Under the pieces are notes generated by a model that saw only the letters and a program-made list of their open reading frames with translations, made no database searches and was not told the DNA's origin. The position numbers and the translations under genes are program-made. Positions 33,942 through 44,527 of a stretch of DNA of 59,726 nt are shown one piece after another (positions within the stretch are counted from its first letter, which is position 1; each line of letters starts with the position of its first letter). The stretch is from assembly GCA_013388685.1 (NCBI GenBank), contig JACAET010000046.1, positions 1 to 59,726 on the forward strand, given 5' to 3'. The DNA comes from Chloroflexota bacterium. Its GTDB lineage: Bacteria > Chloroflexota > Anaerolineae > Anaerolineales > Villigracilaceae.

Positions 33942-35167
33942 GTGATTTCGTTTGTTCGATCCCGTCGAATCTTACCCGGCAGTAGAAGCGATTCGGGTAA
34001 TTCCGCACGGTTGCAGGCTCTCAGATTCCATGCGACCAGGGCAATCAACCCGATCACGATCCAATAGCCGTCGGAGATGGGGTGTTCCCAGATCAGCACA
34101 CTGGCAATCAACGCGATGAGCGGGACGGTGATTCGCAGCGAGCCTGCATGAACAGCCAGCGCCGTTCCCCAAAACAAGGCAAGGGTGAGAGGCGGAAAAT
34201 CGTATTGCAGAGCGTAGGGGGTCACAGCAAAATTGACAAGCAGAGAAACGACCGTGACGAGGAAAAAGGATTTCGAACTCCAGAGCGCCCGGACCACCAC
34301 CGGCAGGCAGGCAAGCGCAAGAACGGCAAGGCTTACGTTTCGAATTGTCTCCGGTATGCCGAACATTCCCAGCCAATCGCGCAGGGTGGTGTTCAGGCGG
34401 ATGCCGGTTGTTTTTTCGGGACCGTCCAGCACTTCGGTCAATCCCCGCCCGAAGTTGGGCTGCAGGATCGGCTCGTACCAACCGGGCGTCAACATCGTTG
34501 TCACAACCACCAAGCCCGTCAATACAGCCGACATAACGATCACGGGGCGGTATATTTTGTTTCGCAACAACCAAAGCGACAGTATGCCCACCGGGATGAG
34601 CATGATGTTCGGTTTGATGGACGCGGCGGCGAGAAGGAACCCCATGAGCGTCCAGCGTTCGCGTTGGTAGGCATGCATCGTCTCGACAACCAGCAGAAAT
34701 AGCAGAATGCCGGTTTGCTCGAACTTCCAGGTCATCCAGGCAAAAACAAAGGTTGCCAGCAGGTTCATGGACCACGTCCGCCAGCCTTTGGGCGGAAATT
34801 TCATCAACTCTCTCAAGCGCATTAAGCCGAGGATCCAGAGGACGAGATTGAAGAGCATCCAAACCGCGCGGGCAATCGGATACGGAAGCGTCGCCAGCGG
34901 CGCGACGAACCAGCCGAACCATAACGGATAATAGAAGGGATTATTTCCGATTCGCCCGGTGGTTTCCAGCAGCACCTGCGCGACCTGATAATAGTCGTAA
35001 GGGTTCCCGCCTTCCAGCAGAACGCGCGCCGCCGCGTAATAGCCTCGAAAATCCTGCCCGAATTGAACGTAAGCGACAATGGTCATCCCCGTGCAGGCGA
35101 GCAGCCACGCGCAGATCATTCCAAAATCGGCGAGTTTTTCGAGCCGTTTGTTTGCGGCGTCTATCAT
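33938..35167 (-). CDS. GT87-like polytopic membrane glycosyltransferase (DUF2029)
   Basis: 409 residues with about ten membrane helices. It has the family loop AYVQFGQDFRGYYAAARVLLEGGNPYD, supplying the catalytic aspartate, then NPFYYPLWFGWFVAPLATLPYP and AAASIKPNIMLIP. The family includes polyprenyl-phosphomannose-dependent alpha-mannosyltransferases. The acceptor here is unknown. ATG 35165-35167 lies 11 bases after the DOMON-like gene. Upstream in-frame codons overlap that gene and are rejected. It overlaps the next gene by 4 bp (ATGA). Confidence 0.82.
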   Translation of the reverse strand: MIDAANKRLEKLADFGMICAWLLACTGMTIVAYVQFGQDFRGYYAAARVLLEGGNPYDYYQVAQVLLETTGRIGNNPFYYPLWFGWFVAPLATLPYPIARAVWMLFNLVLWILGLMRLRELMKFPPKGWRTWSMNLLATFVFAWMTWKFEQTGILLFLLVVETMHAYQRERWTLMGFLLAAASIKPNIMLIPVGILSLWLLRNKIYRPVIVMSAVLTGLVVVTTMLTPGWYEPILQPNFGRGLTEVLDGPEKTTGIRLNTTLRDWLGMFGIPETIRNVSLAVLALACLPVVVRALWSSKSFFLVTVVSLLVNFAVTPYALQYDFPPLTLALFWGTALAVHAGSLRITVPLIALIASVLIWEHPISDGYWIVIGLIALVAWNLRACNRAELPESLLLPGKIRRDRTNEIT

Positions 35168-35177
35168 CGGATTTGCC

Positions 35178-35711
35178 TCATATTCGAATCTCGAAACCTT
35201 CCCGGTGGTGGAAATCCGCGTGTGCATTCGGGTGCCGCAACGCCCAATAGGTTTCCGTTCCGTTTTTTGTCCGGATCACGGCGGAGATGCCTGCCTCCAG
35301 AATCTGATCCGCCTCGAAAAGCGGATCCAACCCCACCTGCGCGCTCAACCTTAATTCGCCCGCCTCCTCCCGGACCGCGATTTGAATCTGCCGAACCAGC
35401 GTGTCCTCCCGAAAGCCGATCCTGCGATATTCGTCCATGCGGTAGGCATTCCAATCCCCGGAGGGAGAGAGGTTGAATTCCCAATACTCCGGCTTGCCGG
35501 GAACGGCAAGGAAGAACTCGAAACAGGTCGTCTTCCATAACTCGTTGCGGCGGGACGGCGAATGGGTTGGGGCGGGAACACGAACAGAATCGATTTCGCC
35601 CGTTGCGGCATAGCGGATGAAGAGCGCGCCCTCCCTTCGTTCGATTTCGCCGGTGACCCGAATCTGCGGCAGGTCGTTTGTTGGGAATGGGATCAGGTTG
35701 AAGGTCTGCAT
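35178..35711 (-). CDS. DOMON-like domain protein
   Basis: 177 residues, beta-rich, no signal peptide. Conserved pattern ELWKTTCFEFFLAV, then YWEFNLSPSGDWNAYRMDEY and ETYWALRHPNAHADFHHRE, as in the cytosolic DOMON-like group sometimes found near murB or glycosyl genes. DOMON folds bind haem or sugars. The ligand here is unknown, and no haem ligand can be assigned with confidence. It stands first in an operon with the GT87-like, TlpA-like and Lgt-like genes. Confidence 0.78.
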   Translation of the reverse strand: MQTFNLIPFPTNDLPQIRVTGEIERREGALFIRYAATGEIDSVRVPAPTHSPSRRNELWKTTCFEFFLAVPGKPEYWEFNLSPSGDWNAYRMDEYRRIGFREDTLVRQIQIAVREEAGELRLSAQVGLDPLFEADQILEAGISAVIRTKNGTETYWALRHPNAHADFHHREGFEIRI

Positions 35712-35768
35712 ACGACACGCTAATCCGCCAGTCGTGGCGGCAGGATGGAAACAGGATACGAACGTTGT

Positions 35769-36854
35769 TTACTTCTCCAGCGCCACCAGCCTGCCGATGA
35801 TATTTTGCAACTCCGCTTCGTGTGCCTCGATGGACTCGGTCAGTTTGAACTGCACCAGCGCGCGGTGCAGGTTGTGCCCGGGATATTTCACCTTGAAGTA
35901 GATGTCACCGGCGAGATGATCGGTGAAGAATCGCAATCCGAGTTCGAAAGCAATCAGACGAATGGCATCGAAGATATGGGCGAAGTCTTTTTCTGTGAGA
36001 AAGGCGGCGGCTTCGGTGAGATAACCTTCCAGAATCGCTGAACCCAGTTCCGGGTCGAAGCGAACCGCCTCCCAGTCCGGCGCGTCCTCTCCGAGCGGGT
36101 TGCATCCCGAGCGCAGGCAGTCTCCGATGTCGTAATGGACGAGCCCCGGCTTGACGGTGTCGAGGTCCACCAGACTGATGGCCCTTCCCGTTTCATTATG
36201 GATCATCACATTGTTGACCTTGGGATCGCCGTGGATGGGGCGCAGGGGCAGACCGGCTTTTTCAAGGGTGTGTGCGAAGGCGCGCCGTTCTTCCACGAAT
36301 TTCATCCCATAGCGCACCTCGGCGGAATCGTGCGCACCGTTCCGCAAACGGGCGTTATCGTACTGCTGCAGATAGCGCGGCGTAATGTGAAAGCCTTCGA
36401 GCGTGTCTGCCAGCGACTCGATGGGTAGGTCGCTGATGAGTTTTTGAAACATGCCGAGCGCATAACCGACCTCGCGGGCGTGGTTCAGGTCCTTGAGGGT
36501 GTCGTACGATTGGGAGTCTTGGATGAAACTTATGGCGCGCCAGAATCCGTTTTCCTCGTCAATCAGAAAGTCGCTTCCATCGCGGGCTGCCATGACGCGC
36601 GGCGTTTTCCATGAAAGCCCCTCTTCCCGTACGCGGCGATGAACGTGTTCGGTAAAGACCCGCATGTTTTGCATGATGCGCTGCGGATGTTGGAACACGT
36701 GCGTATTGATGCGTTGCAGGACAAACTTGTTTTCCGTTTGCGCCTCGAGTATGACCAGATACGTGTCGTTGATATTGCCGTTACCGAATTCCCTGACCTG
36801 AACGACTCGATTCCCCGCACTGAACTGTTCCGCGATGTGGGTGGGTTTTTCCAT
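35769..36854 (-). CDS. Aminoglycoside-phosphotransferase-fold kinase, N-acetylhexosamine 1-kinase-like
   Basis: 361 residues of the APH/choline-kinase fold. Seen: VREFGNGNINDTYLV (glycine-rich ATP loop), FVLQRINTHVF, catalytic loop HGDPKVNNVMI (about residues 213-223) and the metal-binding aspartate in ISLVDLDTVKPGLVHYDIGD. The pattern is that of NahK-like sugar kinases rather than antibiotic-resistance enzymes. The sugar is not determined. TATAAT ends 8 bases before the ATG, so the mRNA is nearly leaderless. It is divergent from the pentose-phosphate operon. Confidence 0.82.
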   Translation of the reverse strand: MEKPTHIAEQFSAGNRVVQVREFGNGNINDTYLVILEAQTENKFVLQRINTHVFQHPQRIMQNMRVFTEHVHRRVREEGLSWKTPRVMAARDGSDFLIDEENGFWRAISFIQDSQSYDTLKDLNHAREVGYALGMFQKLISDLPIESLADTLEGFHITPRYLQQYDNARLRNGAHDSAEVRYGMKFVEERRAFAHTLEKAGLPLRPIHGDPKVNNVMIHNETGRAISLVDLDTVKPGLVHYDIGDCLRSGCNPLGEDAPDWEAVRFDPELGSAILEGYLTEAAAFLTEKDFAHIFDAIRLIAFELGLRFFTDHLAGDIYFKVKYPGHNLHRALVQFKLTESIEAHEAELQNIIGRLVALEK

Positions 36855-36862
36855 ATGCGGGA

Positions 36863-36868
36863 ATTATA
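36863..36868 (-). promoter_or_regulatory. -10 box of the sugar-kinase-like gene
   Basis: TATAAT on the minus strand, ending 8 bases before the ATG at 36854. A plus-strand TAAAAT at 36886-36891 serves the divergent transketolase gene. Confidence 0.55.
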
Positions 36869-36924
36869 CCGCCTTCATCGGATGGTAAAATGGAGCATCT
36901 CGCCACGATAACAGGTTACACCAT

Positions 36925-38907
36925 ATGACCGACGACACCTTCGACCTTCAAACCCGCGCCATCAACACCCTTCGATTTCTCTCGGCGGACGCCGTTCAAA
37001 AAGCCAATTCGGGTCACCCGGGACTTCCAATGGGCGCCGCCGCAATGGCTTTTACCTTGTGGACGCATCACCTGCGCCACAACCCCCGCAACCCCAAGTG
37101 GCACGGACGCGACCGCTTCATCCTTTCGGGCGGGCATGGTTCCATGCTCCTTTACTCCCTGCTCCATCTGACGGGTTACGACGTCAGCCTCGACGACCTG
37201 AAGAACTTCCGCCAGTGGGGGAGCATTACGCCCGGACACCCGGAATACGGTCTCACCCCCGGCGTGGAGATGACCACCGGTCCGCTCGGACAGGGGTTTG
37301 CCGCCGGCGTGGGGATGGCGATTGCGCAGGCGCATCTCGCCGCGCTCTTCAACAAACCGGGACATGAAATCATCCAATCGTACATCTACGCCATCGTCAC
37401 CGACGGCGACCTGATGGAAGGCGTCGCCTCCGAAGCCGCATCGCTGGCGGGGCACTTGGGGCTTGGACGCCTCGTCTACCTCTACGACGACAACCACATC
37501 TCGATTGACGGTTCCACCGACCTCGCCTTCACCGAAGACCGCGCCAAACGCTTCGACGCGTACGGCTGGCACGTCCAAACCGTAGACGACGGCAACGACG
37601 TGGAAGCCATTGACAAGGCAATTCAAGAAGCCAAACGCGACCCGCGCCCGTCCATCATTCTGTGCCGTACCATCATCGGGTATGGCGCGCCAAAGCGGCA
37701 GGGCACGGCAAAAGCGCATGGCGAACCGCTGGGTGACGAAGAACTCGATGCCGCCAAACAAAACCTCGGCTGGACCCTCGAACCGCGCTTTTTCATCCCC
37801 GACGACGTGCTGGCGTTCTATCGCCAAGCCGTGGATCGCGGGCGCGAACTCGAAGCCGATTGGAAGATGCGACTGGAAGCGTACAACCGCCTTCACCCGC
37901 AATTGGGCGCAGAGTTGAACCGCCGCCTTGCGGGCAGACTTCCCGACGGCTGGGACGCCGAACTCCCCGTCTTTCCCGCCGACCCAAAGGGGCTGGCAAC
38001 ACGCGCCGCCTCGGGCAAAACGATCAACGCGCTGGCGCCGGTTCTGCCTGAACTCATCGGCGGTTCCGCGGACCTGGCTCCCTCGAACAATACCAAAATT
38101 GACGGCAGTCCCGCTTTCCAAAAGGATTCACGCGAGGGAAGAAACTTCCACTTTGGCGTGCGCGAACACGCCATGGGCGCCGCGTTGAATGGCATGAACC
38201 TGTTCGGCGGCGTCATCGCCTACGGCGGCACATTCCTGGTGTTTTCCGATTACATGAAACCCGCCATCCGCATCGCCGCGCTTTCGCACATTCCCTCGAT
38301 CTTTGTCTTCACGCACGATTCCGTCGGGCTTGGGGAGGACGGTCCCACCCATCAGCCCATCGAACACCTTGCCGCCTTGCGCGCAACTCCGAACCTTGTC
38401 GTTATCCGTCCTGCGGACGCGAACGAAGTCAGTGAGGCGTGGAAGGTCGCCATCTCCCGCCGCAACGGACCCACCGCGCTGGTTCTCACACGCCAGAACG
38501 TTCCAACACTCGAACATTCGAACGTCGGAACGATGGTTGATAAAGGCGCTTACGTGCTGAAGGATTTCGGCGAACCCGAGCTCATTCTCATGGCGTCAGG
38601 CTCGGAAGTGAGTCTGATTTTGGAAGCGGCGCAGAAAATGCACGAGGAGGGTCGCGGTGTGCGTGTGGTGTCCTTCCCGAGTTGGGAATTGTTCGAGATG
38701 CAGGAGGAGGCGTACAAGGAGTCCGTGTTGCCGAAAAGGATTCAGGCGCGGCTCGCCGTCGAAGCGGGAGCAAGCCTCGGCTGGGAACGATATGCAAAGT
38801 CCATGATCGGCATTGACCATTACGGCGCGTCCGCTCCGTATAAAGTCATCTTCGAGAAATTCGGCTTTACAGTGGAGAACGTGGTGACAAAAGCAAAAAG
38901 TCTTTAA
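36925..38907 (+). CDS. tkt: Transketolase
   Basis: Thiamine-diphosphate enzyme moving C2 units between pentose, tetrose and hexose phosphates. 660 residues, full length. Seen: [49 protein letters not shown], ThDP/metal motif [28 protein letters not shown], the glutamate loop [15 protein letters not shown] and [19 protein letters not shown]. It heads a pentose-phosphate operon with rpiB and the transaldolase-isomerase fusion, all on the plus strand. Confidence 0.96.
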   Translation: MTDDTFDLQTRAINTLRFLSADAVQKANSGHPGLPMGAAAMAFTLWTHHLRHNPRNPKWHGRDRFILSGGHGSMLLYSLLHLTGYDVSLDDLKNFRQWGSITPGHPEYGLTPGVEMTTGPLGQGFAAGVGMAIAQAHLAALFNKPGHEIIQSYIYAIVTDGDLMEGVASEAASLAGHLGLGRLVYLYDDNHISIDGSTDLAFTEDRAKRFDAYGWHVQTVDDGNDVEAIDKAIQEAKRDPRPSIILCRTIIGYGAPKRQGTAKAHGEPLGDEELDAAKQNLGWTLEPRFFIPDDVLAFYRQAVDRGRELEADWKMRLEAYNRLHPQLGAELNRRLAGRLPDGWDAELPVFPADPKGLATRAASGKTINALAPVLPELIGGSADLAPSNNTKIDGSPAFQKDSREGRNFHFGVREHAMGAALNGMNLFGGVIAYGGTFLVFSDYMKPAIRIAALSHIPSIFVFTHDSVGLGEDGPTHQPIEHLAALRATPNLVVIRPADANEVSEAWKVAISRRNGPTALVLTRQNVPTLEHSNVGTMVDKGAYVLKDFGEPELILMASGSEVSLILEAAQKMHEEGRGVRVVSFPSWELFEMQEEAYKESVLPKRIQARLAVEAGASLGWERYAKSMIGIDHYGASAPYKVIFEKFGFTVENVVTKAKSL

Positions 38908-38991
38908 CCGCGAAGGATACAGGAGCACGAAGTTGAATTGCAGGAATCCTTGGTGACCTTTGTGTACTTCGTGGTGAAAAAAGGAATCGAA

Positions 38992-39462
38992 ATGAAAATC
39001 GCAGTAGGCTTTGACCATGCGGGTTTCCCGCTGAAACAAACGGTGCTGAATGCCGTCCGTGAGGCGGGGCACGAACCCATTGACCTGGGCACACACTCCG
39101 CCGAAAGTGTGGACTTCCCCGATTTTGCCGAGAAAGTGGGGCGCGCCATCCAGAGCAGAGAAGCAGAGCGCGGTATCCTGTGCTGCGGCTCGGGCATCGG
39201 CGCGTGCATTGCTGCCAACAAGATGAAAGGCGTGTATGCCTGCGTCTGTCACGACACCTACTCCGCCGCACAGGGCGTGATGCACGACAATATGAACGTA
39301 CTTTGTCTCGGCGGTCGCGTCATCGGACCTGAACTCGCCAGAGTGCTTGTTCTTGCCTTTTTGAATGCGGAATATCAGGGGAACAAAGCAGGCGGCGAGA
39401 GGCTGGCGAGGAGGGTAGGGAAGATACATAAATTGGAGGATGTTGGAAAGTTGGAAGGTTAG
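38992..39462 (+). CDS. rpiB: Ribose-5-phosphate isomerase B
   Basis: Interconverts ribose 5-phosphate and ribulose 5-phosphate. 156 residues: KIAVGFDHAGFPLKQTVL, DFPDFAEKVGRAI, active-site cysteine in GILCCGSGIGACIAANKM, the histidine in CHDTYSAAQGVMHDNMN, and LCLGGRVIG. ATG 38992 with AAGGAA upstream gives the family N-terminus. An earlier frame start at 38938 would add 18 residues from a repeat-like spacer. It is the second gene of the operon. Confidence 0.94.
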   Translation: MKIAVGFDHAGFPLKQTVLNAVREAGHEPIDLGTHSAESVDFPDFAEKVGRAIQSREAERGILCCGSGIGACIAANKMKGVYACVCHDTYSAAQGVMHDNMNVLCLGGRVIGPELARVLVLAFLNAEYQGNKAGGERLARRVGKIHKLEDVGKLEG

Positions 39463-39576
39463 CAGGTTTGCAAGTTACTTTCAAACCTGCCAACTTGTAA
39501 ACCTGCCAACTTTCAAACCTTCAAACCTTCAAACCTTCAGACCTTCAAACCTGTAAACCTGTAAACGGATATCCCT
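39462..39576. repeat. Hairpin and tandem AAACCTTC/AAACCTG words between rpiB and tal-pgi
   Basis: GCAGGTTTG (39462-39470) pairs with CAAACCTGC (39482-39490). About 80 bases of near-tandem CTTCAAAC and GTAAACCT words follow up to the next start codon. Slippage-prone, with no gene or clear terminator. Confidence 0.6.
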
Positions 39577-42309
39577 ATGAACCCTATAACAAAATTAACC
39601 CAACTCGGACAATCCCTCTGGTACGACAACATCCAGCGCAGACTGCTGGAAAACGGCGAACTCCAAGCCATGATCGAACGCGGCGAGATTCGCGGCGTCA
39701 CCTCCAACCCCACCATCTTCAACAACGCCATCGCCAAGACCAGCGATTACGATTCCGCCCTCACCCCTCTCGCCTGGGCGGGCTGGGATGCGGAAAAAAT
39801 CTTCTGGCAACTTGCCATCGAAGACATCCGTGCCGCCTGCGACGCCTTCGCTCCCCTCTACGAAGAGACGAACGGCGGTGACGGCTACGTCAGCCTCGAA
39901 GTTAGCCCCTACATCGCACATGACACCGAAGCCACCGTTGCCCAAGCCGAACAACTCTGGGCGCGCGTCAAACGCCCCAACCTCATGGTCAAAATCCCCG
40001 CCACCAGAGAGGGTATCCCCGCCATTCGCAGGGCGATTGCCGCCGGCGTGAATATCAACGTCACACTCATCTTTTCCCTCACGCGCTACGCCGAAGTCAT
40101 GGACGCCTACCTCAGTGGTCTCGAAGAGCGCGCCGCGGCCGGGCGCCCCATTGACCACATCGCCTCCGTCGCCTCATTCTTCGTCTCGCGCGTGGATTCC
40201 AAAATTGACCCCAAACTCCCCGCAGATTCACCCCTGCGAGGCAAAGCCGCCATCGCCAACGCCAAACTCGCCTACGACCTCTACCAGCAAACCTTTGCGG
40301 GCGCCCGCTGGGAAAAACTCAAAGTCAAAGGCGCGCGCGTTCAACGTCCGCTTTGGGCAAGCACCAGCACCAAAAACCCCGCCTACCCCGACACCATCTA
40401 CGTGGACAACCTCATCGGTCCCGAAACCGTCAACACCGTCCCGCCCCAAACCCTCGAAGCCTTCAAAGATCACGGCGTTGCCGAAGTGACCCTCGTGCGC
40501 GGTCTCAACGAAGCGCGTGATGCCATCGCACAACTCGAAGCATTGGGCATCTCGATGGATGTCGTCACACAAGAATTGGAAGACGAAGGAGTCAAAGCCT
40601 TTGCGGATGCCTTTACACAACTGCTTGCCACCATTGACCAACGCCGCAAAGCCGCCGCTTCTTCTCTTGGACCTCTGGCTGATTCCGTTTCCAAACGGAT
40701 TGCCCAACTCGAAGCGGATTCCGTCCCCGCCCGCCTCTGGCAGCGCGACCCCTCTCCCTGGGCAAAAGACCCCGCCGGTCAACACGAAGTGACCATCCGC
40801 ATGGGCTGGCTGGATTCCACCGACAAGGCGCGCAAGAAATTGAAGGAATACGAAGCCTTTGCAAAGGAAATTCGCAAAGCCAAAATAGACCGCGCCCTCG
40901 TGCTGGGCATGGGCGGCTCGTCGTTGACCGCTGAAGTGTTCAGTTCGATGCAGGCGGCGGCAGGGATCAAAGCGCCGTTGTCTCTAGCAATTCTGGATTC
41001 AACCGACCCCGCGCAGGTTGCATCAGCCGCAGAACAATTCCCGCCCGAGAAAAGCCTCTACCTCGTCGCCAGCAAATCCGGCGGCACAGCCGAGGTCATG
41101 GCGGCGTTCGACTACTTCTGGAAACTCAGCAAGCGAGACGGCTCACGCTTCGTCGCCATCACCGACCCTGGCACATCGCTCGAAGCCCTGGCGAGAAAGC
41201 GCGGCTTCCACAAAATTTTCTCCGCCGACCCAATGGTTGGCGGACGCTACTCCGCGCTGACCGACTTCGGTCTCGTCCCTGCCGCGCTGCTGGGCATTGA
41301 CCTGCCCCGCCTGCTCGACCGCGCCGACTGGATGCGAAACCAGTGCTCGGAAAATTGTCCCGCCGCGCGCGACCCGGGCCTGGCGCTGGGAGCCGTCCTT
41401 GGCGAAGCGGCTCTGGGCGGACGCGACAAGCTGACGGTCCTGGCTGATGCGCCGTTGGCGGCGTTTGCAGGCTGGGTCGAGCAAATCATCGCCGAATCCA
41501 GCGGCAAGGACGGCAAGGGCATCCTGCCCGTCCCGCTGGAGCCGATCGGGAATCCCGAAGTTTATGGCGATGATCGCATCTTCGTTTATCTCCGTCAAAC
41601 AGGCGAACTCGATGAAGCGGTGTCGAAGCTCAAAACCGCCAGTCACCCCGTTATCCAATTTCCAGTTACCAATTTCTACGACATCGGCGCAGAGATATTC
41701 CGTTGGGAAATCGCTACCGCCATCGCGTGTTCGATTCTTGGCGTGAATGCGTTTGATCAGCCCAATGTTGAGAGCAGCAAGAAAATCACGAAGGCGAAGA
41801 TTGCCGAATACCAGAAGAAGGGCAGGCTGCGAGAGGGCAAGCCCGCCTGGAAGAAGGACGGTGTGTCGGTGTTTTCGTCCACGGCGATGACGGGCGCCTC
41901 GTTGAAATCGGTGTTGAATGGCTTCTTGAAGAAGGCAAAGAAGGGCGGCTACGTTGCCGTCAATGCCTACCTGCCGCGCAACGCCGGAAATATTGACGCG
42001 TTGCAAAAAATGCGCGTCGCCATCCGTGCAAAGACTGGTAACGCCGTGGCCGTTGGTTTTGGACCCCGCTTCCAGCATTCGACGGGTCAATTTCACAAAG
42101 GCGGACCGAAGAACGCGCGGTTCCTCGTCGTCACCGCCGAACCCGAAAAGGACATTGCCATTCCCGCGCAAAGCTTAACCTTTGGCACGCTCATCCGTGC
42201 GCAGGCGTTGGGCGATTACGAAGCGCTGATCGAGGCGAAGAGAAAGGCGATTCGGATTCACCTGCCTTCAGTGAGCGCACTCTCCGAACTGGTGAAGGCA
42301 TTGGAGTAA
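39577..42309 (+). CDS. Bifunctional transaldolase / phosphoglucose isomerase
   Basis: 910 residues. Residues about 1-365 are transaldolase: [14 protein letters not shown], the Schiff-base lysine in [42 protein letters not shown] and [15 protein letters not shown]. Residues about 400-910 are phosphoglucose isomerase: [45 protein letters not shown] and a C-terminal [15 protein letters not shown]. Such fusions are known in several phyla and link the pentose-phosphate and upper glycolytic pools. The last gene of the tkt-rpiB operon. Confidence 0.94.
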   Translation: MNPITKLTQLGQSLWYDNIQRRLLENGELQAMIERGEIRGVTSNPTIFNNAIAKTSDYDSALTPLAWAGWDAEKIFWQLAIEDIRAACDAFAPLYEETNGGDGYVSLEVSPYIAHDTEATVAQAEQLWARVKRPNLMVKIPATREGIPAIRRAIAAGVNINVTLIFSLTRYAEVMDAYLSGLEERAAAGRPIDHIASVASFFVSRVDSKIDPKLPADSPLRGKAAIANAKLAYDLYQQTFAGARWEKLKVKGARVQRPLWASTSTKNPAYPDTIYVDNLIGPETVNTVPPQTLEAFKDHGVAEVTLVRGLNEARDAIAQLEALGISMDVVTQELEDEGVKAFADAFTQLLATIDQRRKAAASSLGPLADSVSKRIAQLEADSVPARLWQRDPSPWAKDPAGQHEVTIRMGWLDSTDKARKKLKEYEAFAKEIRKAKIDRALVLGMGGSSLTAEVFSSMQAAAGIKAPLSLAILDSTDPAQVASAAEQFPPEKSLYLVASKSGGTAEVMAAFDYFWKLSKRDGSRFVAITDPGTSLEALARKRGFHKIFSADPMVGGRYSALTDFGLVPAALLGIDLPRLLDRADWMRNQCSENCPAARDPGLALGAVLGEAALGGRDKLTVLADAPLAAFAGWVEQIIAESSGKDGKGILPVPLEPIGNPEVYGDDRIFVYLRQTGELDEAVSKLKTASHPVIQFPVTNFYDIGAEIFRWEIATAIACSILGVNAFDQPNVESSKKITKAKIAEYQKKGRLREGKPAWKKDGVSVFSSTAMTGASLKSVLNGFLKKAKKGGYVAVNAYLPRNAGNIDALQKMRVAIRAKTGNAVAVGFGPRFQHSTGQFHKGGPKNARFLVVTAEPEKDIAIPAQSLTFGTLIRAQALGDYEALIEAKRKAIRIHLPSVSALSELVKALE

Positions 42310-42312
42310 CGC

Positions 42313-42352
42313 GAACTGGCGGTTGGGCATAACCTCCACGCCAGTTCTCATT
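42313..42352 (+). terminator. Hairpin after the pentose-phosphate operon
   Basis: GAACTGGCG (42313-42321) pairs perfectly with CGCCAGTTC (42339-42347). The T tail is poor (TCATT), so termination may be incomplete. Confidence 0.55.
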
Positions 42353-42387
42353 ATCAATTGATAGTATGAATTACAGCGTTCGAAGCG

Positions 42388-43287
42388 ATGAAGCAGACGG
42401 AAGACATCTTCTCTAGCAGGGGAAAATTATCGCGGCGGGATTTTCTGAAATTATTGAAAGTTGGAGCCATTGATCTGGCATTGCTTGCTGCTGGCGGGGC
42501 GGGGTGGAGTTATCTTATTGAGCCAGGCTGGGTGCGGGTCGAAAAAGTAAATGTGACCCTGCCGAGGCTTTCCCCGAATTTTCATGGCTTGCGAATCGCG
42601 CAAGTCAGCGATATTCACATGGGCGGGTGGATGAATTCGGAGCGCCTCCAGCATGCCGCAGACATGGTCCTTGCACAAAACCCCGACCTGCTCTTGCTCA
42701 CAGGAGACTTTTTGATCGGTCACGGTTTCGACTCGAATTCCGAACAGCGTCTTCAAAACCTGCTCGAAAGCCTTACGCCGCTCGCAAAGTCCATCCCGTC
42801 TTTTGCCGTGCTCGGCAACCACGATTACTGGACGAACGCCGATGCGGTTCGAGAGATGCTGAAACAAAGCGGCATTACAGACCTCACAAATTCTGTGTTT
42901 ACGATCTTGAATGGCAGTCAGCGCTTGCACCTGTGCGGTGTGGATGATATTTGGGAGGGGGATGTCCGATTGGATGAACTTGTCTCTCGCCTGACCAGCG
43001 AGGATTCCGCCATCTTATTGGCGCACGAACCGGATTTTGCCGATGAAAGCGCCGCAACGGGCAGGTTCGACTTGCAGGTTTCGGGTCATTCCCATGGCGG
43101 ACAAGTGGTCATTCCGTTCTACGGTCCGCCTGTTCTACCATATTGGGGACGAAAATATCACAGCGGCTTGTATCGGGTTGGGAAAATGCTGCAATATACC
43201 AATCGCGGACTGGGAATGATTGACCCGCCTGTCAGGTTCAATTGCCCGCCAGAGATAACCGTGTTTACCCTACAGTGCGGAGTGTAA
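42388..43287 (+). CDS. Tat-exported calcineurin-like metallophosphoesterase
   Basis: 299 residues. The N-terminus has the twin-arginine motif SRRDFLK (about residues 15-21) and a hydrophobic segment, so export or membrane anchoring through Tat is likely. The phosphoesterase motifs are QVSDIHMGG, LTGDFLIG, VLGNHDYW, and the C-terminal histidines in LLAHEP and SGHSHGGQ. The closest known type is the YkuE/YaeI lipid-A- or phospholipid-directed phosphoesterases. The substrate is unproven. It probably has its own promoter after the preceding hairpin. Confidence 0.88.
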   Translation: MKQTEDIFSSRGKLSRRDFLKLLKVGAIDLALLAAGGAGWSYLIEPGWVRVEKVNVTLPRLSPNFHGLRIAQVSDIHMGGWMNSERLQHAADMVLAQNPDLLLLTGDFLIGHGFDSNSEQRLQNLLESLTPLAKSIPSFAVLGNHDYWTNADAVREMLKQSGITDLTNSVFTILNGSQRLHLCGVDDIWEGDVRLDELVSRLTSEDSAILLAHEPDFADESAATGRFDLQVSGHSHGGQVVIPFYGPPVLPYWGRKYHSGLYRVGKMLQYTNRGLGMIDPPVRFNCPPEITVFTLQCGV

Positions 43288-43437
43288 AAAAGTCATCCTC
43301 CAATGAAGGCGTTGACCCCGGCAAATTCAGAGCAAAAATATGAGATTTGGCGCGAAAACTGCGGATGGTCTTCACTTCTTGTTTGGGCGCGCCCTCATCA
43401 TAATTCCGCCTACTTTTATCCAAAGGAGCCAACCCTA

Positions 43438-44379
43438 ATGAAACTCAAAACCACATTTTTCTTTCTCATCTTTACTGTCCTCCTCTCTGCGTGCGGCTCT
43501 CCTGCCGAACCTGCTACGCTCAAGATCGCTGTCCTGCCGATCATTGACGCCCTCCCAATGTATGTGGCACAGCAGGAAGGTCTGTTCGCCAAGCACGGCG
43601 TCAGTGTGGAGTTTGTCCCCGTCGCCTCCGCGCCCGAACGTGACCAGATCCTTGCCGCGGGTCAGGCGGACGGCACGATCAACGAAACGCTGGCAGTCAT
43701 GGCGTTTAACAAAGAGGTCGTCCAAATGCAGGTGGTGCGCTACGCGCTCCGTCCCACCGAGGGGCATGGTCATTTCTTCATCCTTGCATCGGGACAGAGC
43801 GGCATCACAGACGTAAACGGTCTCAAGAGTGTCGAGATCGGCGTCTCACAGGGAACGGTGATCGAGTATGTCACCGAGCGCATTTTGCAAGCCCAGGGCT
43901 TTGCGCCCGATGAAATCAAGACCGTCGCCGTCCCCAAAATCCCCGACCGCATGTCGCTGCTTGCGTCGGGCGAATTGAAGGCTGGCGTCATGCCCGACCC
44001 GCTCGCGTCGCTGGTTGTGGCGCAGGGGGGTGTCGTCGTCGCGGACGATTCGACCTATCCCGAATACGGTTTCAGCGTCATCTCCTTTCGCAAGGCGGCC
44101 ATTGACGAAAATTCCAAAGCCGTGGAAGGCTTCCTCGCCGCCATCGAAGAAGCGACCGCGCTCGTCAACACCGACCCTGCCAAATACAAGAACCTTCTCA
44201 GCGAGCAGAACCTTGTCCCTGCGCCCCTGCTGGATACCTATCAGGCGCCCATGTTCCCTGCGGCTGGCGTGCCCACCGAAGCCGAATGGCAGGATGCCCT
44301 GAACTGGCTGAAGGAAAAAGGGATGCTGGATGTGGACGTCTCGTACGCGGCCTCTGTCAACGCCTCGCTTCTTCCCTAG
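43438..44379 (+). CDS. ABC transporter substrate-binding lipoprotein, NMT1/THI5-like
   Basis: 313 residues. A lipobox LLSACGS (cysteine near residue 19) follows a short signal peptide, so it is a lipoprotein facing outward. The domain is type II periplasmic binding: LKIAVLPIIDALPMYVAQQE, AAGQADGTINETLAVMAF, VEIGVSQGTVIEYV and LLASGELKAGVMPDPLA. The family carries nitrate, sulfonate, taurine or thiamine-precursor proteins. Sequence does not decide. AAGGAG precedes ATG 43438. The ATPase and permease follow on the same strand. No TPP or other riboswitch could be read in 43290-43437. Confidence 0.87.
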   Translation: MKLKTTFFFLIFTVLLSACGSPAEPATLKIAVLPIIDALPMYVAQQEGLFAKHGVSVEFVPVASAPERDQILAAGQADGTINETLAVMAFNKEVVQMQVVRYALRPTEGHGHFFILASGQSGITDVNGLKSVEIGVSQGTVIEYVTERILQAQGFAPDEIKTVAVPKIPDRMSLLASGELKAGVMPDPLASLVVAQGGVVVADDSTYPEYGFSVISFRKAAIDENSKAVEGFLAAIEEATALVNTDPAKYKNLLSEQNLVPAPLLDTYQAPMFPAAGVPTEAEWQDALNWLKEKGMLDVDVSYAASVNASLLP

Positions 44380-44421
44380 CCGACGCCTGATTCTGTTTTG
44401 ATCGACGATTTTGCATCTTTG

Positions 44422-44485
44422 GACCACTGAGACACGGAGACACCGCGAAAACTTTTCCTAACTCTCCGTGTCTCCGTGGTTCAAG
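44422..44485. repeat. Hairpin repeat (ACCACTGAGACACGGAGA type)
   Basis: ACCACTGAGACACGGAGA pairs with TCTCCGTGTCTCCGTGGT over 18 positions with one mismatch. Related to 26143-26205. It lies between the binding-protein and ATPase genes, where it could lower expression of the downstream genes or protect the upstream mRNA end. Confidence 0.7.
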
Positions 44486-44527
44486 CGTTTTTGATTTCGG
44501 CTTGCCCGAGTTAGGGTTTTGAAAATA

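Noticed and set aside
36916..38121. Minus-strand frame of about 400 residues opposite transketolase
   Set aside because: The transketolase frame is complete and conserved. The antisense frame is only a by-product of its codon bias.
43290..43437. Possible TPP riboswitch before the NMT1/THI5-like transporter
   Set aside because: No CTGAGA or ACCTGAT-type core could be found, so a thiamine-precursor role for the transporter was not assigned.
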